The translations under genes were made by a program, and so were the position numbers. From positions 64,429,817 through 64,493,816 of the forward strand of contig JAWZYU010000030.1 of NCBI GenBank assembly GCA_038380435.1: a stretch of DNA of 64,000 nucleotides, given 5' to 3'. This DNA comes from Ryuthela nishihirai. Lineage: Eukaryota; Arthropoda; Arachnida; Araneae; Heptathelidae. This document shows, piece after piece, positions 44,201 through 56,200 of this stretch (positions within the stretch are counted from its first letter, which is position 1; every line of letters starts with the position of its first letter). Below the pieces are notes generated by a model. The model did no database searches, was not told the origin of the DNA, and saw nothing but the letters and a program-made list of their open reading frames with translations.

Positions 44201-47200
44201 AATTAGTACTTCAATTGTATGCCTGTAAGTTATAATTATCTTGTCAAATAACTGATGACACATTACAAAATATACTGCATTATAAAAAATATACACATTA
44301 AATCTTTCATCAAACATTAATGATTTCCTTAAAATACTTTTTCTATCTATATCTTAACATTTAGTCATGGTTTTGGTTTGTTTACACATCTGAGAGAGCT
44401 ATTTTAATCTCACAGCTGATGGAAATCCATTTCATTCTGATCACAACGGTGTGGCATCAGTGATGCACTAATACAGTTCTGTGCAAATTTTTACGTTCAA
44501 CTGAATGATTTTGATTATAATAAATGATTGTTTCATTTTTAATTTTCCTTTTTTCACACATTTTAAAATATAAAACTTACTAAATAATGAAATAAACTCG
44601 ACGTATTCCATATCAACTAATAAATCAGCACTTTAGCGTCTTGAGCTGGGTGGGATATGAACCCCCAACCTCCTGATAAAATGTCAGATGCTCTGGACCA
44701 CTGAGCTACTGGCTGCTGATCAAGATCTCCTCTAATTAGCGCTATGAACATTTCTTTTATGTCACATATATGTGCTACTCTGGGCAGTTTAGCCACAAGC
44801 GGCCTTCAAATTTAAATCAACGCTAAAGAGCTGATTTATTAGTTGATATAAAACTTACTATTTTGCTTTCTTATATTTAAATCTTTTAGTATTTTGTATC
44901 ATGAAATTAGTAATGTATGATTGTAACTGATATGTAACCATAACTGATATGTAACCATAAGTAACATTTTCAAATATTTTTGTAGCATTGGTGCGCGAGC
45001 TAGAAAATGTTCGCTTATTTCTGCAATCTGGGCACATAAGCTCAGAAAGGTTCGCCATCCCTGACCTAAAGCATATCATTGATGCAATCAGTCATTGAAT
45101 TCGTATTCACTTCAAAGGAAGATAGGATGCTGGCAATATTGTTGAGTAGGTAAAATTGGCACCCTATCTTCCTATGAAGTGAATGCAAATTTGTTAACTG
45201 ACTGCAGCATTGATATGCTTTAAGTTTACTTTCTACATTTTAGGGTACCTATAAGAAGGTAGGCATTTTTAAGATTCTTTTAATTTATATTTTTTTGTTT
45301 ATCACTAAAAACATCTACCTCCAGAAACTTTCATTTGATATAAGACTCATAATCATTGACCATATTGTTTTGCTCCTCACTTTTTTGGAGTCATGTTTGA
45401 GGTAGTCCATGACATTGGAGATGTCACATGCTTTAATTTGAGATAAGCTTGTTAAACTCCCTCCCCCCTCCTCCAAGTAAAATTTCTATCATTTTTTGGG
45501 AGGGGGGAGGATGGTAGGGGCACAATTCAAAGTAGTCTATGATGGTCATCATATGAGCTTTCATTTGACACCTAACTTGTAACTGCAGGCTCTCGTACTC
45601 AGAAGAAATAGTAAAAGAATGACTTCCCAATTTCCTCTTTTTAGGGGGAAAGATAGTGGGGGTGGGGGATTGAACTTGTTATGTTCACCCTTGCTTCTGA
45701 AAGCTATAGAATAATTTTTTGCAAATTTTTCCCTTCCTTTAGGAGGAGAGATGGAGAGGTTTTTTTTATAATTTTGACACTCTCCATGTCACAAGCTTCA
45801 ATTTGATGCATAGCCCATTACTCTGGCCTTGCATTCTGAAGGTATAGCAGAACAATTATTTTTATATTTCCGCTTTTTTAGAGGTGAAGAATGCATGGGA
45901 GAGGAATTTTTTGTATCACTCTCTGCTTCACAAGCTTCTATTTGACACACAAATAATTAAATTTGTCTATTGTGTTTGAAAGATATGATGGAACGACTAT
46001 TTTAACAAATTCACAAACTGACAAATGATGAGTGAAACACAATAGGAAGATAGGTAATAAAATAAATATCTCCCTGTACACTTACAAGATACTCTAGTTT
46101 GTACTTTTTGTTGTACCTTGTTTTTTGGAAATATCAAGTTGTAGCAAACAACTACATCAGCAGTATCTCTACCATTATTATAGTGCCGGCCTTTCTATCT
46201 TTAAACAGAGGAGTCTATTTACAGTTGTGGTGAATATTTTCAGTACTTCAAATTAATGGGGACTTACTCAGTTCAGCATCATTATATGGACTTGAATGGA
46301 AAATTTATTGATTAAATCCTAATATAATTTGGCATGCACCTTATACTGTATTTTTACATCACTGAACAGCAATAGTTGCTGACATTCTTAGGTTAGAGCA
46401 AAAGTGTTTTCATTAAATTGTTCTTTAATTTTTAAAGAGAAAGTGAAAGGGAATAAATTTAGTGAAATAGCTTTGCATATCATATTAAACAAGATTTAAA
46501 AATTGCCTATTAACTACATACAAACTTGAAAACCCTCTCAATATTTAAACTATAATAATTCTTTATGTGGTAGAATGCTCTCCTAATTTTGCACTATACA
46601 GAGCTGCCAACTACTCCAATTTTATCAGATTTTCTCTGATTTTTGGTTTAAAATCCGATTTTGACTTTGAAAATCAGATTTTTAGGGGGTTTTTTTTTTT
46701 TCAATTTTACACAGACAAAAATCTGCTTCCTACTGATCTAAGGGACCTGGGTTCGAGCCCCAGGTAAGGCATGGATGTTTGTGTCGTTTTTCTGCTGAGG
46801 TCCTGCCATCCTCTCAGACCTTCTACTTTGGCATATAAACTGACAGGCTCCTGTCAGACCTCTATGGCAACCAGCTGCTTGAGGGGGTATTTATTTATTT
46901 ATATTATTTATATGTAGCATAAAGTTATAAATTTTGCCTCAGGTAAGTACTGAAAATTGCAGATTATTTATGATATTTAATTAATTTTTAGCAATGTTTT
47001 ATTCAGTTTAAAATAATGTTAAAAAAATTCCTTTTACAATGGTTGTCTCTGATGAGAGTATCTTGTTCTGGGTATTTTTTAATAATGCAAATGGCTCTGC
47101 ATTGTTTACAATAATGTTTTTTAAGCTTGTTTTTTCTGATAGGATTATTTAGCTCTGAGAGCTTTCTATACTGTGGATTGGTGGCTCATTATTTAGGAAA

Positions 47201-50200
47201 ATTCATAAGTTTCAGGCTTATTGTCTTTGATGGGATTATTTAGTTCCCATGTCTTTTCTATTACTGTGGATCAGCAGTGAATTGTTTACAGTTTTATTCT
47301 TTTGGATTTGGTCAGTAAGGAGGGTAGAGCTGTTGTTTGTTGTTTAGCAATATGTTTAGGTTAAAATGGTTATCTCTGATATTTTTGTACCGGGATTTTC
47401 TTAAATCGTGGAATGGCAATTCGTTGTTTAATGGTATGTGCTTGTTTGAATAGTCATCTCTGATAAAATAATTGATTTTTGCAAGTTTTTTAAAAAAAAT
47501 TATGGAATGTTTGTTTGTTAATGATAATAGGCTGTTGATACAAGTAGCGGCTATGATGTGCAGTTAGAAAAATATACCACTTATAGCACCACAAATAGCA
47601 CATTTCCTATTTTTTTGGGGGAAAATGCATGGGTGTCAATTTTTCATAGCCTACAACACTCCTCGTGTCACAAGCTTTCATTCAACACATAGCTCATTAC
47701 TTTCTGCACTCACAATCAGGAGATATAGGTGAACAATCATTTCCCCGCCCCCATTTTTAGTGGAAGGAAAGCATGGCGGATTTGTTTTTTGTAGCCTATG
47801 AGATTTCCCGCATCAGAAGCTTTCGTTCAACATATAGCTTGTTACTTTCAGCAGTTGCATTCTGGAGATATAGCTGAACAATAATTTTGCATCTCCCCTT
47901 TTTATGGAAGGGTGGAAGAAAGCACAAGGGGGTCTTTTTTTAACACAATTTTTGAAACGAGAGGGTCCATTTTTTTATAGCCTATGACACTCCCTGCATC
48001 ACAAGTTTTCATTCAATATATAGATTGTTACTTTCCGCACTTGCATTCAGGAGATATAGGGGAACAATAATTTTCATATTATCATCTCCCTTTTCCAGGG
48101 GGAAGAAGCATGGGGGGTCAATTTTTCACAGCCTACAACATACCCCACGTCAGAAGCTTTCATTTGATGTATAGCTCGTTACTTTTGGCCTTTGGGTTCT
48201 GGAGATATAGCTTAAGAATAGTTTTCATATTTCCCCTTTTTATGGGGGAAAGAAAGCATGGAGGATCAATTTTTTGATAGCCTATGACACTCCCCTGATC
48301 ACAAGCTTTCATTTGGCACATAAATCATTTTCTCCATCGCATTCGAAAGATATGGTGGAATAATGTTTTGTCAATTTTTTCAAAATTTATCCTTAGTGTT
48401 GGGTATATATAATAAATAAAATAAATACCCCCTCAAGCAGCTGCTTGCCACAGAGGTCTGACAGGAGCCTGTCAGTTTATATGCCACAGTAGGAGATCTG
48501 AGAGGATGGCAGGACCTCAGCAGAAAAACGACACACACATCCATGCCTAATCCGGGGCTCGAACCCAGGTCCCTTAGATCAGTAGCCAAGCGTGCTAACC
48601 ACTCTTTTTTTATGTGGCTAAAATAAAATTATACAAAAAAACTGTTTTGGATTTCAAAGCAGGGACAAGTTTGAGATTTCACATAAGACAACCGAATTTT
48701 CAAGAAGAGGGTGGAGGCTAGACCCCCCCTCCCCGGTACATCCTTGTATCACAATTTACATTATTACGGTTTTCCTACTATAAACAACTGGCACCCTATT
48801 TTAGAATGACATAGAGAGCAGATTAATTCCTGCTTCTGTGTGATGCTAATCACACAGATAGCAGGAATTAGAAATTTATGTAACACTTAGATTGATATTT
48901 TTCAATGATAAAAGAAAATCATTGCAGCAGCCAATTCCTTATATGGTTCAGTTGTAGTATGAAAAAAAGGGTATACATAAAATTTCTGAGTATAAAGAAA
49001 GCAAGGGGAATTACCATTTGGTAGTATGTAAACAATATATAAATTTAAGATTTCCCACGAATAAAACATACCACTTTAGATTACTAACCTGATAGGGATG
49101 ACAAACACGTAACTGCTGTACCAAATATGGTGTTAACATAGCATTAAGTGCAAGTTCTACAGCATCATTTTTTGGTGTTTCATCTGCTTCTTGCCCATAG
49201 CCTAGAAGTCTACAACAGGCTGTCAGACTAAGTTTAGCCAATTGATTAGCTATTTCCTATGTAACAAATGGAAAACAAAATCAAACACATTTTTTTCCAA
49301 ACTTCTTATTTTACATTAAGCTCACAACAGCAGATGTGTATTAAAAAGATTTATACCAGTCCTAATTATATTATATAATTACACCAATAGTATCCATAAT
49401 GTGATGCCCTCTCATTCACTTTTACTTTACCTTAACCAGTTTTGCTTAATTTGTTATATTTATCATTTTGGAGATTTTAATTTTATTTTTGGCATCACAG
49501 CATTCGTTTCAGAGAGCATAGGAGTTGCACATGCACAACTCTGAACTTTCGATTGTCACCTCCTACATAGCGAGTGCTCAAGGACATGCCCTCTCTTGCA
49601 TCATAGCTTGCACACTCATCAGTTTATGTAAATGTCTTTCTTGGCGTGCAACATGACACGTGCAGGCCCTTTGTACAATGCTGATATAGCAGTGACGTGG
49701 TCACAAAGGTAGTTGAAAAAGAATAGAGTTGAAGCAGAGTAGTTGGAAGTTGATGTTAGTTGGAAGTAGAAGAGAACCGAGTTGTAACAGAGATGTAGTT
49801 GGAGTAATAGAAATGTAGAAGTTGTAGTCGACATTTCCTCTGATGTTGGTAAGTCTGAATATTTGGAAATAAATTTTGTTTGTTATAGAAACTTTTTGAA
49901 TTTTTGCCATTTTTTTTCTCTTGAGCAACATCAGTAGATAAATTTTTGATTGTATTTAAAATATATATTGACAATCATTTATTTTTGAATTCTTACTCAC
50001 TAAGTAACGCCTGCTGGTGTAATATTTGAATCCTAATTTTGACTTTAATTGGTAAATTATTAATTGCCTGGCACCAAGGCTATCCGGAGTTTGAATATAT
50101 ATTGGATCAGATAAAAGGTCCAGAACCTTTAAAGTATTTAAATCTTTGAAGCATTACAATAATTCTATAATTATATTAAAATAACACAAAATTTCTTTTG

Positions 50201-53200
50201 GCAAACAGTACTGACATGCTCATACCACAGATTTTTTTTATTAAACTAAAATGAGGCATGGATAGCTTGGTAACAAGTCAGGCTCATAACCTGAAATTTG
50301 CAGATTAGTTCCTATCATGACAACTTTGAATTTTCACAACTAGCTGAGTTGTGTTGTTTTTACCTCTGAGTGGCAGTTTTTTTGAACACATCTTAAATGT
50401 CAGGTCACAAGAACCCTGACAGTTCAGAGATTGGGGGAGGGGGGGGACCCACTGGACAGCTGTTAAGAGATAGATGGTAATCTCCTATCAAAGCCATTCA
50501 AGCATGTTCTTTAACATGCACAAAGTATTGCTATCCTGCACATGGGGCCAAGCTTTACATTTTATCTGGAAAAAGACACTAACAACTAGTGTTTCACATC
50601 TTCCCTTCAGTGAGAAAGGAGGCACCTAAGAGATAAGAATATCTGCCCCCAATTGCATCATCAGTGGGAAATCATCCTGTAAACTATAGACTTATGTGAA
50701 GAAAAGGCACACTCAGAGTATGTTATAGAAGATGTTTCATGACCTTGAGAAGAATCTGGTTTTATCCATGAGATGAAGCTAAATAAACTGTGCTTAGTTG
50801 ATTTTTCTGATTGTGCAGAAAAGTTATTTATCAAGCTCCTTAACAAGAATACATCATATAAAATATTCAATTCAGCCTTTTTTTACACTGTGTTACAATA
50901 AAGCCTTACAAACGTGCCCTCATTCCACTCCATTTAAAAGGAGTGAGGGGAAAAGAAAATAGATAAAAATAAAATGGATACAACCTTTCACTCAGTTTTC
51001 ATATCCATCTATCAGACAGCCTGTCTCCTTGGTTCCATTCCGAGGTGCTTCCCTTGCTGGTTTTCCTGATGATTGGGGGTGTAGGTGCTGATCGTGATGT
51101 TCATCTGCGGTATCCTGAGCAAATGAGGTAGCCTTTTTGATGGCACTATTCCCATCAGTTTGCATTCGATGATGATATAAAAATATTAACAACGACTGAC
51201 ACTTTCTTTCAAGAAGCATATTATCTAAAAGGCTATTATTATAATTGCATGTCTTATATACATTCCTCAATGCATTTCAATAAAAACTTTTGTGTTCGAG
51301 GAGTATCATTACTGTTCTAGTGCTTAAGTCAGGGTCAACATTTTTTAGTTATTAATACCCTCGGATTTTTATATTTATTTCCTTATGGATCTCTGCTTTT
51401 CTTCTGAATGTTAAATTTAATTGTTCATGACATCATCATATATAGGCAAAACCTGACAACTCCTATCTCTTAGTTCTCTATGTTCGAAAAGTATCAGTCT
51501 TTAAGTAAGAGTTATTGTGGCTACAGGCCCATCTTCAGGGGAATGCTGAGTGTGGCTCCTGTGGGTAACACAATGCCATTTTCTCCTTTGTCCTCCTTTT
51601 TTATTGTTTGCCCCTGATGCCTACCCACTCCAATGAACCAGAGTTAGGCATGACAATATCAGTGCAAAAGTATTACTGAGTTATTGTTACACATTGTTCT
51701 TACTAATACTTTAAAATAACAGTGGAAAATCAAAACTTCGAGATAAAAACTCACCATCAATCCAATAAATTACCCATTATTAAACTACGAATATCAGATT
51801 ATGCTATTAAATGTTTACATTTTAGTAAATTAGTGATTACAAGTAATTGCTTTTGGTGTGCAAAACGTTTTGGCCCTTGAATTGCTGATGATCCCCAAAT
51901 GGGTGCCGATGTAAAAATTGAAATTTATATTAAAAAATTCTATATACTTAAGGCATATTTCACTCCTAAGATATTAAAAAAATATATATATATCAAGAAA
52001 ATCACAGTGGGAAGATGGAAATTATATCACCATGAGGTTTATTTAGCTAGAAGAACATAGCACTTCTGGTGAATGCCTGCTAGTCATTTTATGAATTGAG
52101 TACCCCCTAATGATAGAAATTCAAACTAATGGGTGATTCAGAAAATGTCAATCATAATATTTAATTAATACCTACTTAATCTAAATTTTTTTTCCTTTAA
52201 CTATTAAAACAAAAAACTTGCATCCCCCCTCCTGTATAAGGCACTAAATTGCTGCTGTCAATGCACATTTCTAAATGATCCCATTCTGCCACTAAAACTT
52301 GGAATTTCTGACATTAACAGACATTATTCATTTCAAGTTTTCATTTTCAAATTTTAAAGCCCTCTAAACAAGATAATCTACAATCACTATTAAACTATTA
52401 TTTCCTATCTAACTCAAAAATATTTTTTCATATATCTCTAAAAACAAAAAAGTGAAGGTCTATAGACAAAAAATGGCAAAATAAAAATAGCTCATTTGTT
52501 TCAAACGAGCTAAAAACATCACATTTAAATTTACTAATTACGAATGCATAAAATATAACACATAATTATGCCACTTATAGACAAAGAGAACAAAAGCAAT
52601 AAAACTAATCCCCAAATGAATTTGTGGGGAGAAATGGATTAATATAGTCTAGAGATTACCTGCTGATTTGATTCTTCTGACCGTTCCACTCCACCTTCTT
52701 CCAGGGTGTAATCATAATTGAAAAAGAATAACAGCAAATGGAAAAGAATTCCAGCTTGAAACATGTGTGTCTGAAGTACATCATCTACAGCTAAAGCACT
52801 AGCACATTCCACCACAACAGCACACAGCTTGGTGAGATGCTGTAAACAGCAGGAGTGAACTTAATATGACAGAAAATACTGAAGATTAACTATGTTTAAA
52901 CAATTTCTGCAATACAAATATTTTTCGTTTGGTGTGCTTTGATTTTAATGCAGTTTCACATAAGTAGAACTTTTCAATTAGGATAGTTAATCAATTATTC
53001 AAGTTATGAACACACGATGAACCAAGTTCCAGTGTTTGCAAAGATTGAGATAGATTTTTTAGAAAAAAAAGTTGTGAAAATCTTAAACACAGTGGTAGGG
53101 GGAAATCATGTCATCACAAAAGCTCAATTTAAAGAAATGCATTATTTAACTAGAAGAACAACATAATGCCTTTGGCAAATGTATATGTAATTATGAAATA

Positions 53201-56200
53201 ACATCACATCTATAAACTTGGTTCACTGTAATTCATCCAATTCTGTCGCATGATAAATGGTAAATTTAAGTTCACAGAAAAGAGTATCCCATGCTACTGA
53301 TGATTGTTAAATGAATGTTTCTTTTTTTATTTTCGTATTTTACATTAAAGTTTAAATTTACTTATACAAATCTATTAAAATATTGCAGTTATATTGTAAA
53401 ATATATTTCACTTAAAAATAATTTTTTCATCCTTTGCTTAAAATAGTTTAATCTGTTATTTAAAAATGATGAAATAAAACTAATGATGGAATGGCATCAG
53501 AGGTAGATGAGGCAATGGATGATGCAAATGCAGTCCCAATTCTCACAGCTGGCTTATAATTATGCTCATCAACATAAGTGCACACAAGGATGATGTTATG
53601 ATGTTGGAAATCTGACAGATCTGTCTCCTAGAACTAGTCTATGGATCTGTTGATCTTCCTGTTTGGGCATTCTTCTGATCAACCAGAGTCTCAACAATGT
53701 GTCTGAATACTTTCCTGTACTCACTATTGTCAACAGCATTCAACAGTTTCAGCATCATGATTCACGTGAATGGCATTTCGGCATATTAACCATCCAATTT
53801 TTTATTAACTCAATGATCTGAACATTTTTAAATTCTGTCAGCTGTATATAACATTGTTTTATATGTTAAAGGCATTGCATATTCTTTGCAGATCATTTGC
53901 TTACTATTTTGTTTACTGGTTAACATTTATATTGTTTGTATAGCCCCTTCAGATTCCTATGTCAGTGTGGTGCCAGACACTTATTGAGTGTTTTAAATGA
54001 TAAGCAGTATAGTTTTCTTGCTCATAGACTAATTTTCTTATATATACAATATGCATAATCCTCAAGCAGCTATGGGCTACAGAAGTCAAACAAGACTAAT
54101 TTACCTCCAAATACATCTACAGTAATGCTTATATGATACATATATTTCCCTGTTCTTTAAAAAATATGCTGGCTGCAATGATGCTTTGTTGAATAACTAT
54201 TAGAATGAGATGATTAAATGCATCTTACTGAAGATGGTTATAAATTATTCAGTTGTGCAACAAAATGTCATAAGTGTTTATGTGTGTAAGATTTTTAGAA
54301 AATCTAACAAATGCTTTGAAAATGTAAATAACAAACCAAAAACTTCAAGTTACTACATACTTCCTTATTTGGATTTATTAATGGCTCAGCCATAATTAGA
54401 AAAATACATTTCAAGGTTTTGGCTTAGTAATTATTGTGCTTATTAAGTTTTCATGATTATTCAAATTAAACCAAATGTTCAGTATTAAATATGCCCAGTG
54501 ATGGTTTGCAATGAAATTTTTGGTGAAGTGCTTTGGGTTGGGTTATTTTACCTCTGAGTAGCACTTTTTTGCACACAAAGGGCTAAATGGCCAAAGTCAA
54601 AAGGACCCCAAAGGCTCAGAGAAGATTGGGCGTGGGGACCCACTGAAAAGCTGTTGGAGACAGATAGAAGCCTCCTGTCTGTCAAGGCCATCCAGCATGT
54701 TCTTTAACACGCACAGGATATGGCTCTCCCTCATATGGGGCCACAGCTTAACATCCCATCTGATGGACGGCAGCCTTTCTATGCCAATTGGTGTCCCTTA
54801 CTGACTGATGGCAGGGTGGTGAGTGACTGATGGCAGGGTGGTGAGTTTTGCAGCACTTTGATATTAAGAAGGAAAGGATAAGGTAGGAAAAGAATTGGAG
54901 ATATGCCTCATGAATTGTATCAAACTATAATGGATTGTGTTGTTTTACCTCTGAGTGGTCTTTTTTGCACACAATGTGAGTTTTTTTCACACAATGGGCT
55001 AAATAGCCAGGTCACAAAGACCCCAAGGGTTCAGAGAATGTTGGGGGAGGAGACCCACTGGAGAGCTGTTGGGAGACAGTTGGTAGCCTCCCATCAAGGG
55101 CATTCAGGGTGTTCTTTAACATGCATAGGGTATGGCTCTCCTGCACATAGAATAATGGCTTAAAGACCCATCCAATAGATGGCGGCCTTTCCAAGTCCAT
55201 CAGTGTCCCCTACTGAATGAGGGCAGTTTTGTAAAGATAAATTTCAATGCTGGCCCAGGCAGGACTGGAACCTGGGAACTGCAGAATACAAGCCTGACAC
55301 GCTAGTGACTGAGCCATACCCGTCCTAAACGGTAATGACTTCCTATAATGGATATATTCTCTAAATGCATTATTTAGTGAAAAATTTTGGAGGAAAAAAA
55401 AAAAACTGCTTCAGTGGTATTGCATTGGTTCATGGTAACACTGGATCTGCTAGGTTCAAATCCTGGGATGGCATGGTCATTCTGTTATAACCTGCAGATA
55501 ACAAATAGCTTTTTGGATCTGATCATTACAAATTAAAAAAAAATCAGCATTTTGCCCCTCCCATGTAATATAATAATTACCTAAATACATGTGTGTATTT
55601 TTCCTCTCCAGTATATATTCTACAGGTATTTTAAAAAACAATGCAAAATATGTGCAATACAGGTTTTACTATTTTTTGTGACTCGATTCCAATTTTAAAC
55701 TTCTACTATTTTAAACTAAATTACTCATTGTAAGTCATCAAATTCTACATTGGAGGAAGTCTTCCAGTGTAGATGGCTTCAGCCTTTAGTAGTGGGGGAA
55801 CAGGTCTTTGCTCCATGCCTGCGATTAGGCATTGTTCCTAAGGATTTTACCAATTTTTAATATTTTCCCTATTTTTTGAAAAAAAGGTGATCACAGTTCT
55901 TTGGATGGTCGTGCTTATTAGAATTAAGATTCTGATAGATGGGAAATTGTGTGATGAGCAATGTGTATGCAGATCAGATATTTTCACTCAGGCATTCTTC
56001 AGAAATGTTTAGAGTTTCAGAAGTTGTTTTTGATTTGCATGGTTTTCGATTTACACAGTGATTTCCAAGAATCTATCTACTATGTAAGTAAAGAGATAGT
56101 AAACAGCAATCAATACAATGAAGCAAATGAAAATTAAAAAAAAATAGCACTATTATTATTAAATGTAAATATTTATTTATTGTATACAATGAACTGTAAA

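Larger units (their letters stand above)
43360..45262. mobile_element. Foldback/MITE with ~90-bp inverted arms, split by a hAT element
   Basis: The arm before and after the hAT insertion (43360-43392 plus 45072-45129) is the inverted complement of 45165-45262: ggt(g/a)ccctaaaa, gcatatca, agtcagt/cagtcatt and attcacttca...ggaagatagg all recur. Removing the 1.67-kb hAT and one TSD copy restores a foldback of about 220 bp. Confidence 0.75.
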
